From positions 6,695,459 through 6,759,458 of the forward strand of contig NC_064039.1 of the NCBI RefSeq assembly GCF_932526225.1: 64,000 nt of DNA, read 5' to 3'. Shown here in pieces: positions 37,101 through 48,113 of this stretch (position 1 is its first letter; every line of letters starts with the position of its first letter). The DNA is from Nematostella vectensis. Its lineage: Eukaryota > Cnidaria > Anthozoa > Actiniaria > Edwardsiidae. The translations under genes were made by a program, and so were the position numbers. The notes below the pieces were generated by a model that searched no databases, was not told the origin of the DNA, and was given only the letters and a program-made list of their open reading frames with translations.

Positions 37101-40100
37101 TAGCGTTGCCAAGTCACGACACACCTTGTTATCAGCATATTCTTCCTAAGGATAAATGAGATCTTGAATAAGACGACCTTGCTTAGATCTGTAATGATGA
37201 ACAAAACCGGTAGTACAGTGGAGACATACGCATTTATTATAGGTATCTAGCAATTCCACCATCTGCATGACATCACCGTAGTTTTTTGGAGGGTGATCAG
37301 GATCCAATAACCACGCTGCAATCTTCAGGTCGTAGCATTTCCATAGAAGGCAAACTGTAATTGAGATAACATAGACATGCCTTTCTTAGGCTATGTGATG
37401 GCATTTAGTAGTATTGTTTGAGTGGAGCAAAATGTACTTTCGAATACAGTAACTTCTGTTTCTTGACAATACAAATTCAACAGCTAGGCTGTTGTATTTA
37501 TTGTCTGGAAAAAGGTATGGCCCTTATCATCTTCGACTCCAGGAATTTTCGTTAAAAAGAAATATCAGTCTAGAAAAAAAATATTTGTTTGAAGCTAACA
37601 GGCTTACCCTCATCGGAAACGTATGCAAAAACATCTAGAAGGCACTTGATAAGGGCCTGGGCGTCGTAACAGATCTTCCGGGATTTTGATGACATCAGCT
37701 CCCCTAAGATTTTCCTGGGGGAAGTATAATTATATCCACAAAAATATCACAATCAAACTAGCGCGCGGTTGAACCTCACAATGACATACTATCGCAATAA
37801 GAAATTAGCTAAAACAAAGGGTTAGTTCGTATCAGTTCACATTTTAGCGAGAATGTAAAATCAGTAAAGATGAAAGACATAGATAGAGTACCTTGTCCAA
37901 TCGGCCGCGGTATCATTATCAGGCTTCAGAGGCATTTTCACGAAAATTAAGGTCGTTTTCTCTTGTGAGCCATTTTGCTTTTTACGCCAAGGTAAAGCAA
38001 ATGATATAAAAACAGGCTAAAACACACATGAAAGAAAAAGCAACCAGTAATGATAGTTACACGACAATGAATGTCCTAACAAAAGCCACCATACATCAAT
38101 GATACAAAAAGCAGCTTTTTACTGATAAACGAATGTAAAGCTTGTGTAGCCGTCCCCTACAAAAACGGAGAAGACGAGTGTACTTAGACTAACGAAAGTA
38201 GGATGGGATTTGTTATGATTGCATAGGAACTCCTACCTCCGCCTTTGTTCTCTCTTCATTGGGTCTCTTTCTCTGTTAAATACAAATAAAATGTTTCTAT
38301 CATTCAAAGAGATCTTATATTGTATTTTTGGTCGTCAAGAGCACGTCAATGTTATAAAGCAATGCTGAATATGGTATACACAATATAAATGCAGCTAGGG
38401 GGTAAGTGCAAAGGGCTTGCAAGATCCTACAAGCTCACAACTACCTCTGTTTGGACAATCAATATCATTATCGACATTTTTCGTGCTCCTTTAATGTCGC
38501 CATAGGTATGTATAAGAACGCATAAAAACAGAAAAAGTGACAAACCGCAAAAATGTATAAGGGATGATAGATAATGGTGACACCTTCTTCGCCGCTGGTC
38601 TGATTTGTGTGGAGTCATCATCATAGACCAAGGTACATGCAACCTCGTCTGCTGACAACAAGTTTTTCTCAAACTCATTTCTCTCACTTCTACTCATTAA
38701 GCTCACATGAAGAAGTCGTGTCTCCCTCCCCTGGGATCCATTCCCTATAGGCAACAATGGAGAAAATAGTATCAGAGGGAATATTGGAGGAGCTAGTATT
38801 GGATAAGATAATCATACACAAGATATGCTATATGTCAAATGAAGTAAGCTCAAACTAAAGGGAGAGGCTGGAAGTGTCGCTATTGTACCTACCTGTTATA
38901 CCTATCTATCAAACATATCACTATTATACCGGACTTAAATTGATATTCACTTAATTTTATCCCCGAATTCTATATTCAGGCACCAACAACCCCGCCCCCT
39001 CCCCCCCCCACCTCTCAAACTCACGGAACCTACCCAAAGGCTTGCTTAGTCTAGCTGATGTAATCTTCTTCTCTTTAAAGAAGTTGGTGATGTTCATTTG
39101 CTTTGTTGGTGAACCTGGGTCGTGATTCTATGGAAAAACCAGAGCATTCTTTAAGAAATGATAAAATTCTTTTTAGAAATGATAGATGTTCAATCGAATA
39201 AAACTTGCCTTGTCGTCTTTGGCGCTGGAAACAGGTGGAATATCTGAAGACGGTGCAGTGCTTTGATCATCTTCATCTGTATGAGCCCCTGCTCTACTGG
39301 TCCTGACAGTGTATCAGCAAAACGCAGTAGTCATTTCTTGCATGTTTGGGAGGCAAAAGCCACTTTTTTCCATATGTACTTTATGTTACATGATATAACT
39401 TAATTACGGAGAGTATGTCGGATACATTTTTGCAAAACGGGAACAGCAAATCCGAGACCAATGGCAAAAAGGTCTTAATATAACGCTGCCTTTTTGAAAC
39501 TTTGATATTATTTTGAAATGAACCCTTTAAATAAATAATGTTTCCAGATACAAAACAAAACGTTATGAAATCTTCTGAAATAAAACTGGGAGTAAAGTAA
39601 ATAGATTATATTTATCTGCCGTGACAGCAAAAGACTCTTTAATAAAAAAATGCATGAATCTGGGTATATTATATATAGCAAAACAACAACTGCGAGTGAA
39701 GCGAGTTACATAGAAGGTCGATTCGTTTCCTTAAAAGAGAACCTATGAAAACTACATACTGAAAAGGAAGCCAGCCCCCATTGGATTGGAGCTACCTTAA
39801 GGGCCGTAGCAGGGGGTGGGGAACTGGGGGCAAGTGCCCCCTCAATATTTTCAAAAATTATAAGGGAATGACCAATAGGGGCGTGGCTGTGCCCCCAATG
39901 ATTTTCTTAATGATTTTGTATTGTGTCCCTCCAATATTTCGAGGCCTGTTACGGCACTGACCTTGAAAGTGTTCTAATGTCAATGAACTTTAATTTTGCC
40001 GATCTTGATCTTGAATACTTAAAATACGAACAGCACGATTAAAGAATGCGTCTTCACGGATATTTTCTTAGCTGTCCACCTAGCTGAGGCTTTCATCATT

Positions 40101-42998
40101 GTGCTGGTTAACTCACTGGCTCTCGATGTTTTCCTGAGCAAGACATTTTGCTTCAAGAAGTCGAGTTACCTTCTCCTGAACCTCAACTGGCAGATCTCAT
40201 GGTTGGGATAACACTGGGAATCAAATCAGCTTTCGCCATCGCGGGATATGAAATTGAGCAGCTTAACAGAATTGGAGGTTTTATAAACTACACAGCAATT
40301 GACGGATCTGTACTTCCTTTCATGGAGAGAAGAGAGCTATGGAGAGAGCCTATGCAACACAATCGCCTGTCAGACATCGGCTCCTTGATTACAAGTTGTA
40401 CAACTATGGCATTGCTTCAATATGGACTATCGCAGTCCTTACTTGTATGGACAAAGTATTAGCAGCTGTACATATGCTTACAGAAATTAACTACAGTATC
40501 CAGGTCTCATTAAGAATGGTACTCTGTGAACTTTCTGTTTCGGTTGTGATTTTGTTATCTTACTATCTGGGTAAAACTCAAGTTCACAAAACCACTTTGT
40601 AACTACCTGACAACAACAACATCAAACTGACGGTAACAATCTCCATTGTAACACTTATATATCTGTTGTTTGTTTTCTACCAGCCTTGATAACTACCTTA
40701 GGTAAAGCCTTGTTTCGTGATGATCAATCCAAAATTATATATCCTTTTTAAACTGTAACGCTTTACACTAACTCATTTGCCAATTTCTTCATTTACTCAG
40801 TTCGGATGCCTGAGTTCAGAAAAAAGTTATGCAAAATCCGTAGAAGTTGCCATCTACCATGTAAACAATCAGCTGCTCTCTTAGAGAGCAAATGGTTGTC
40901 TTGCTGATATATATTATATTATGAATATTGTATCACAAATTGAGTTATTGAGAAGATCGTCCCTTACTGGCCGAGATAAATACTGTCTCATCAGTCAGGG
41001 CCGTAGCAGGCCCTGGGTGTACAGGATACGGAGACATTACAGAGGGCATAGCCACGCCCTTACTGGTCATTTCCCTTTGATTTTAGAAAACAGAGGAATG
41101 ACATTAGTATTCTATTAGTATTCTATTACATCTTCACAGAGGGTTCAAGCCCTGGTGGCCAGCGGAACCACCAGCTATTTTCCACCGTGCGCCAGCTTTT
41201 TTTTAAAAGTTGATTTAAGTTTTAATAAAAACTAATAAAATAAAATAACTTCCGACCCTACTTATCAATCTACACTGCCTTTTCTGGAACTTAATGAAAC
41301 CCCTGCTTGATATAGATGTGTTTCCCAGATTATGCATGCTGAACTGAATTAATGGAAGTTGCATTGTGCTTATCAATGCTTTCAAGAACAATGCTTCAAT
41401 GCTATCTTATATAGCTTACCTGTTCTGTGAGGTTCTCAACTCCAAAGAGTCTCTTACTTGTCTAGAATGCTGGATCTCACTGTTAGGTGTGCTGTTTTTA
41501 TGGCGTAAAGTTGATTTAAGTTTTATTTGAACTAATAAAATAAAATAACTTCCACCCCTACTTATCAATCTACACTGCCTTCTCTGGAACTTAATGAAAC
41601 CCCTGCTTCATAAGATATAGATGTCTTTTCCAGATTATGCATGCTGAACTGAATTAATGGAAGTTGCATTATGCTAAACAATGCTTTCAAGAACAATGCT
41701 TCAATGCTATCTTATATATCCTACCTGTTCTGTGAGGTTCTCAACTCCAGAGAGTCTCTTACTCGTCTAGGGTGCTGGATCTCACTGTTAGGTGTGCTGT
41801 TTTTATGGCGTAAAGAGATTGGAGTGTAGGGACCCTCAATGGAATGAGGTAGGAGCTCTGCAAATGATAGTTGCCTTCTTGGTGTACAAATGTCTTGACT
41901 TTGAACTAGAAGAGACACAATACATCATATTAACCATTTTAGGGTCACTAAGGCTATGTTTGATAGTACTGGACAAATTTACATCTGCTCAATAATTTGT
42001 AAGGTTCTGTGTAAACACAATGTACAGTGCAAATTATTGAGCTGACTTAGGCTAATAGATCACTTGACTGTTTGGGTGCCAAACTAGCGTGCGCTCAGGC
42101 ATTTAGCAGCAAAATAACAGCAACAAAAATCAACCTATTTATCTTTTCTTTCAGAAAGGGTTTAGTTTCATTTTAATCTTTTTTTTTTTTTTTGTCGTTC
42201 CCTGGTGTGACGGGTGCAGTCATTTCTGATTTTTTATTATTATTTTGTTTTGAATTCGCCACCCTTAAAGGTCAGGTGATCTCTTAGCGCAAGTCCCTTA
42301 TTAATAAGTCTCTTAGTATAATTTAACATTGAGTTTTACAATAGATTTTGGGGTGCAAAAGTTTTGCTTCATGGATTTTATTGGGTGTCTCCCAGAAAAA
42401 AAAATAGGGGGGAGCGGGGGGTTGTTGAACCCATAACCCCCACCCCTTAACCTTCTTTTCGCTTTATGCTTGAAACTTTATTTGTAGTGAAGGCATGCAA
42501 TAACAATTTCAACACGAATCTTAAAATGTGCCTTATCAAATGCCATGCTAACCTGCATTGCCAAGGAAAAAAATAATATGAGATTAATAATGCCAACGTA
42601 GCAGATTAAAGTAATGCAATACGCAAACTTTAAAGTATTTTTATGAGGGTTTCTGCTTCAGCGGAAGAAGAAGCAGTAACAGGGCTGTAACATCACACAC
42701 GCCAAATACCTTCTTGTTTCACGCTGACACCCAGCGGAGTTTCATTGAAAGAAGGGTTCGTATTCCTTCGTATTTCGTGTAAAACAAGCTGTGCCGTCCT
42801 TGGAAGTAGACTAGGGTTCGAGCTAAGTACATCGCAGCGACGTGAAAAGTCCCACTTTGATGAAGACAAACCTCTACTTCCACCATTAGCACTGGTAAAA
42901 CTGCTGAAGCTCGGAGACCCCGACGTTATACCATCCTCTGACTTGGTTTCTTCACGGATTTTATGATCATTAGACAGCAAATATTTATGTGGATACAT
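30973..42998 (-). CDS. POLN: DNA polymerase nu (family A), about 30 exons
   Basis: Exons (high to low): 42710–42998, 41725–41905, 40117–40186, 39209–39302, 39034–39127, 38584–38744, 38237–38272, 37892–38016, 37609–37714, 37230–37354, 37065–37145, 36879–36939, 36654–36718, 36431–36466, 36299–36346, 35889–35981, 35764–35820, 35472–35525, 35371–35390, 35018–35063, 34869–34932, 34603–34680, 33906–34020, 33512–33594, 33288–33359, 33150–33209, 32919–33029, 31955–32033, 31814–31881 and a tentative last exon 30973–31124, about 900 residues. Motif A is [20 protein letters not shown]; the O-helix is [14 protein letters not shown]; motif C is [29 protein letters not shown] and [13 protein letters not shown] match POLN better than POLQ, and no helicase region is present. 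POLN is a low-fidelity translesion and crosslink-repair polymerase. One exon between 40190 and 41720 seems missing because phases disagree, and the C-terminus is unsure. Confidence 0.85.
31814..35525 (-). CDS. POLN: POLN polymerase domain exons
   Basis: Thirteen exons encode the fingers, palm and thumb. [15 protein letters not shown] leads through a 20-nt microexon (35371–35390) into [20 protein letters not shown], the template-handling region. FLAAD with DFQSIELR supplies the first catalytic Asp. The O-helix Arg, Lys and Tyr are present, then [17 protein letters not shown] (the RRR of most relatives is KRK here), [12 protein letters not shown] and [10 protein letters not shown] with the second catalytic Asp. 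The fold therefore looks catalytically complete up to motif C. Confidence 0.9.
34120..34425. repeat. Minisatellite of ~55–62 bp units in a POLN intron
   Basis: Five to six copies of a GT-rich unit, GTATGATACGGTATTGTGTG followed by ACATGTTCGTGTAGTG and a variable part. Open frames on the minus strand through it are artefacts. Confidence 0.88.
39077..39100 (-). other. POLN: PIP-box-like motif QMNITNFF in POLN
   Basis: In exon 39034–39127 the frame reads [12 protein letters not shown], fitting Q-x-x-h-x-x-a-a of PCNA-interacting peptides with basic residues after it. It is near residue 220, in the region before the exonuclease-like and polymerase domains. That it binds PCNA is inference. Confidence 0.55.
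39793..39966. mobile_element. Small MITE with hAT-like termini
   Basis: Left end GGCCGTAGCAGG near 39802 and right end CCTGTTACGGCACTG near 39944–39958 are inverted copies. Flanking octamers ACCTTAAG and ACCTTGAA could be a diverged 8-bp target duplication, as in hAT elements. A partial copy in the other orientation is at about 40994–41085 (CAGTCAGGGCCGTAGCAGG, and an internal block sharing ATAGCCACGCCC and TGGTCATT). Confidence 0.6.
41209..41815. repeat. ~300-bp tandem duplication including half of a POLN exon
   Basis: Copy 1 (about 41209–41507) and copy 2 (about 41508–41815) share GTTGATTTAAGTTTTA, CTTATCAATCTACACTGCCT and the 3' part of a coding exon with its donor. Only copy 2 joins to the complete exon 41725–41905 with an acceptor. 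Copy 1 retains an intact donor (GTAAGC) but no proper acceptor. Confidence 0.85.
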
Positions 42999-43951
42999 GA
43001 AAATGTATCCTATAAACAGGAAACTGTTATAGCTTAGTGTAAAGTGTAGGAACAGAAGAGGCAATTTTTTTGGACTTCGCGCGATGGGCAAATTTCGCGC
43101 CAAAACAGTAACCACAGGAAACCCAAACAAAAACAAAAATCGAATAGGCGGCTGTCTAAATGGCCCGCGAGTATCTTCAAGGCAAAAAAGAAAAAAAAAA
43201 AAAAAAAAAAAAAAAAACAGCCGCAATTGCAACAAGGATGCCTCGAACGTTTTTAATAAAACTCCTTCCAGCCAATTGTTAAAAAGTTCTAATCAAGGAA
43301 CCACTTCTAACTAGCTTTTGGCCGTCAACATGGGTCAATAAAAAAGGTCGCAAGTGTTTTTTCTTTTTGTTTCGTTTTCTGAAGTCCGACGGGCAAAACC
43401 TGTTTCCCTGTTTCCACGTTCAAAACATATTTTTACAGAGTCTTCTAGAAACCATCATGTCCTCTTGAATTGTCTGAGACAAAGAAATAACACGCTATAG
43501 AAAGCACAGTACGTTGTGACCACTTTTTGTTACCACGCCAACCAAACCTGGGGTAAAGGAAATAGCTTTAAATTTATCTTGATTATTGTGGAAAAACCTA
43601 GGCTTTTATTTAATGTAGTTTTTGCCAAAACCAATAAACAAAACGGATATTTGGGAAAAGGCGCAAAACACCATGTTATGAAAAACCAAAACAGCTGGAC
43701 CCATTGTTATGCATGTTCTTCCGCTCCGTAATCTGTCACTCAGTAACTCATTAACCAATCAGATGACGCAAAAAACAATTCTTTGTGTTGAGGAGGTCGC
43801 AACTGCGCGCGCGTGGCAACAAGGAGACTAAGCGCTTTCAGTAGCAACGAAATAAACAGTGCCGCTTGAGTTTACGGAAGGACGGTGAAACTTGGTTAAT
43901 CTTCGCCGCATTTCGCAATTTCTGATGAGAATCTGGTAGCACAACAACGAA
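42999..43951. promoter_or_regulatory. Divergent promoter interval between POLN and SAXO
   Basis: The POLN start codon (42998, minus) and SAXO start codon (43952, plus) are head-to-head with about 950 bp between them. The SAXO side near 43800–43830 is CpG-rich (GCGCGCGCGTGGCAAC). A pure A run lies at 43193–43216. Shared promoter activity is inferred from the arrangement only. Confidence 0.45.
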
Positions 43952-45560
43952 ATGGTCCAACCACTTTGTATTTGCCAGATCTGTACTTGTGGGTGAGTAT
44001 TTATTTTCGTGTGTGCTGTCTGCCTAAATCAGTTACTAAAGTTCAATGTCTCGATTGATAGCATTGTATATTCCACATTATTTTTAAATTATCATTTGAA
44101 ATAATTCTTTGAAAGAAATTTATTGCAAATATTACTATATTTTACTCGTATTTCAACTCGGATAATCATTTTAAAGCGGTTCTATTCGGTTATTTTTCAG
44201 GCGGCATCGATGTGCTCACAGACCCGAAACTCGGGGCCCAACACACAAATGTCTTTTTACTGAATATCAAGATCGCTACAAAGATCATCCCTTTGGCGAA
44301 CGAACAAAACCAATCAAACCCGACCGATCGGTGAGGATCTCGGACGCCCCATTAGAGGACAGAACTCACTACAGGCTCGACTATATATCGCACAAGTACG
44401 CGCCACCCAAGAAAAGAGAAAAAGATCGATGGATAAAACCGGACGGTCGAGTCGAAGATGAAAGCACATACAAACACGACTATCCTGGACGTATGGTTGC
44501 TCCAGCTGAATCAGCAAAGCCGGCGTGCACCTACCAACCGCACGATAAGCCATTCCAAGGATCCACAGTCCATCAAGACACTTTCAGGCCTTGGGATCTG
44601 AATTTGTCACGCGTGAAAAGCATGAAACCAGACACGCAATCTATGGCACGAGATGGAAGAATGGATGGGAGGACGATCCATCAGACCGATTTCCCAGGAC
44701 ATTCAGTACCTAGGAGGCCAGCAATCAGACCTCCTAACTCAGATCTCAGGGCAAACTCTGGGCCCATGGAAAATGACACCACAACCAGACTGGATTATAC
44801 CAAGAAACAGATTTTGCCAGCTCAGTCAGCCAAGCCAGTGTACCGTAGACCATCCACTGGACCCCCCTTCCAAGGGATTACCACTTGTCAGCATGACTTT
44901 GGTTATAAGACTGGTCGTCCTGCTGCAAGTTTCAAGCCGCAACAGGGGGCTCAGCAATCTAATGCCCCCTTTGAGGATTCGACTACGACTCGTGAGTCCT
45001 ATCCCAAGTGGGCAATCCCCAAACGGCAAATGAGAGAGAAAGAGGCATACCGACCTCCTTCAGGAAAGTTTAAAGATGATACTACATTCCGCCATGATTA
45101 CCCTGAGTGGAATGTTGGTCCAGCACAGAGTGCAAGACCCCCAGTGCAGTCATTTGCGTCCAACCAGCCCTTCCAGGACAGTACCACACATAGTGATACT
45201 TATAAAAAGTGGGCTGTACAAGCTGTTCCTAAGAGTACAAAGCCAGAAGGATACAGGCCACCTTCAAGAAAATTTGAAGGCGAATCCACAATGCAGAGTC
45301 ATTTCCGTGGGCAATATGGTCCAAGGTCTAAGCCAGTCCGACAGGAGATGAACAGGCCAGCAACTTCAGGACCAATGGATCTGCATACTACATATGATGA
45401 TACATTTAAAGGACTACATCCTCCTCCATGCCCTGCTGCTACTATCCGCCAATGGGAGAAGACTCCACAGAATGGGTATTCATATGTGTTTGATTCTAAA
45501 GGCCATAGCTTTTACAATCCTCTCTCAGTCTCTGTACAGCCGTTGTCTTTGTCTGCTTAG
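43952..45560 (+). CDS. SAXO: SAXO-family stabiliser of axonemal microtubules
   Basis: Two exons, 43952–43992 and 44201–45560 (donor GTGAGT; acceptor TTTTTCAG), encode 466 residues, near the length of human SAXO1. The short first exon encodes a Cys-rich start (CICQICTCG) that continues as GRHRCAHRP across the junction, the family's conserved N-terminus. The rest is about eleven repeats of ~30 residues with a T-T-x-x-x-D-Y/F core, such as THYRLDY, STYKHDY, TTFRHDY and TTHSDTY, separated by KP and RPP segments. These are the microtubule-binding Mn repeats of SAXO/FAM154 proteins, which bind and stabilise tubulin in cilia, flagella and centrioles. No membrane or signal sequence is present. I cannot tell SAXO1 from SAXO2; a pre-duplication form is likely. 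Confidence 0.9.
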
Positions 45561-48113
45561 TATTTTTAGTGCTAAATTTTATATTTTGTGGTTTTTAAAT
45601 ACACAAAGCAACACATTAAATGATGGGAAAAATACACTAGAAAAGTTCAATCAGATCAATATAATTTCAAATATCATTCAAAGAACAAGGTCTTTACTTT
45701 AAAATAACCAAAACATTCTAATTTCTCAAGCTAAAAAATATATCCAAATGTAAACAAAACATGGTAACTATGTTGAAGCTGTAGATGCCTATCTTATACC
45801 TATTTCTGTAAACACAAAGGACTGCAAGATAAAAAGAGCTTTCTAGAGCAGCAGCCTGCTATGTGTATTTAATAACCACAGTAACATTCGTCATTAATTG
45901 GCAGGGGTTAAATTGTACATAGTAAAATCAAATATGGTAGTTATTGTAGGTACTGTAGGTGTCAATCTGTAACAAGTTTAATAATTTAGAATTTAAATTC
46001 AGTACACATGACCTTACATATGTATATCTATCTCAACAATTAGTTGTACATATTTTATATATGTCATACAATTCAAAAGATGGAGAAAGTACTAAGGTAT
46101 ATGGTATATATTAACAGGTATACAAAAGTTTTTTCTTTAGTCACAATTAAATATAAAAATGCACAAGCATAACTTTACCTAAAATTTGAATCTCAGCATT
46201 TTTTACAGTTTTGTTAAATTGCCCCTATTTTGGGTGTCAGTTTTGGAAACAATCTTGTAAATGTACAATATATGGTCTATTTATTAGTGGTTGTTGGAGT
46301 TTAAGTCTGACAAATCACTATTTATCCTGAGATTTGTTTATAACAAGTCTTTTTATTCAGGGTTTTTAATTATGGATATTTTCTTCAATCATAATTATTC
46401 TATTGGTACATCTTTGCATCTTGTGTTAATACAGCTTTTGTCATATCAGAAAATTACAAAATTTTCATCCTTCCATAACATGTACATGACAAACACAAGG
46501 CCATATATGCATTTGTCAATACAAAAAAATAATTTACCTGCACTAAAGTAAATTTATAGCTAGAAAGTACTATACTGCAATTTATATAGAAGCTGAATAT
46601 ACCAAACTATATCAGGGAAGTTAAGTGTAGAGTAGTTTAAAAGGAAGAGCTATTTTAGTCATTGCTTCCAATTTCTTGCAGAGGATGTAATTTCTTTTTA
46701 CCCACATCGAAGAACTTCGAGTTCAGTGTAGCTACCAACTGAGGCAGAGATAGAGCAGAATGCTGAAGGACGGGCCATATATGGCATGGACAGTAATTGA
46801 AAGGCAGCAACGGGGACTTTTTTTTTCCAAAAAACTTTATTTTATTGGGGATTGTAAATAGAGAAACAGGAAATGCAGGAAAATAGTTGACTACTACAAC
46901 AAATATGAATAGCCTTAGTTTCATTAAACAGTAATAAAATGGGAAAGTTGAGGTTGTTGATTGTTGGGTTGGTTGCTTTCAATCTTTCTCTGCCTTTAGA
47001 AAATGCACCCCCCCCCCTCCATCACCCAAAAACCAGACTACTGTCCTGATATATTAATCCTGATAAAAAGGTGAAATGTGGCCCAATTGAAGCAGCACCT
47101 TTGAAAGCAATCCACAAATCCCTTGTGGACAACTCAGACTTAACATGTTGCCGCCGTTGTAATGGTAAAAAAATAGCCTGATTACCTCAGTAAAAAACAT
47201 TTATTGGGCATAATTTTAGTCTAGGAGCACAGTAATACAAATGTGAAATTCCATTCTGTAATAATAAGAAAAAAACCAAGGAAAAATAAAAATGAGATGA
47301 CCAGGTAGGGGCATTTACTACAATGAGAACTACAATACTTTAGAGACATCAACCTTTTGATAATTGTTAATTTTGTTGTTGTTTTGTAATTTATGCCAAC
47401 ATCCAGTAAATGTTGCCTGATACTTTAGGATTTCTTAAAACCTCTGTGAAAAATGCTATCATCTTCAGTTATCCTCTTTTTATATGCCATTTAGCTTGGC
47501 CTGTTTATCCAACTTGTGTAACAGTTGTTTTTAGCATCATTTTTAATTCAAACATCATTTTGAGAAATATAACCTCCCATGCATTATTTGGAACAAGTAA
47601 CAAAACTATGACATTTTCGTTGAGACTATGGATTACATTTCACACAGTGCATAAAGGGAATTTGATTCACTACTGAAATTATTCTAGCATTTTGATAGGA
47701 TCTGTCACCTATGAAAACATGTCACACAAGTTTGATCAGCAGATAGAGGCACTAACCGTACTTAGAAAATCTTAGTTTGGCATACAGACAGCAAACGTTT
47801 TAATCCTCAATGACTAATTAAGGTAAACATTTGCATCTGTAGGTAACTCTTTCTATGGAATAGGCCATTTTATTTTGCTTCATTCAGGTAATGACAGTAT
47901 TTGTGTAAGCATTAAAAAAAAATCCCCACATTAAACCCCTTTAAAAGGAAAGATTTTTTTTGAAATTTTAAGGGTGTATTAAACAAGGTACTGTATTCTA
48001 TCTTTGATAACCTATAGATTCAGGAATCATCAAAAAGAAATAAAAAAGCAGCCTTATTCTAAAATGTGGCATTATTTACAAAGGTGAGATCAACTCCAAG
48101 CATGCTATTTTAG
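45561..48113. other. Convergent 3' flanks of SAXO and TCERG1
   Basis: AT-rich DNA with no recognised coding sequence. It should contain both 3' UTRs. TTTATT at about 47197 or 47866 could give the minus-strand AATAAA of TCERG1. Short frames here lack domain character. Confidence 0.5.

Noticed and set aside
43815..43825. RFX X-box for the ciliary gene SAXO
   Set aside because: Only a half-site (TGGCAAC) is visible; the opposite half is not convincing.
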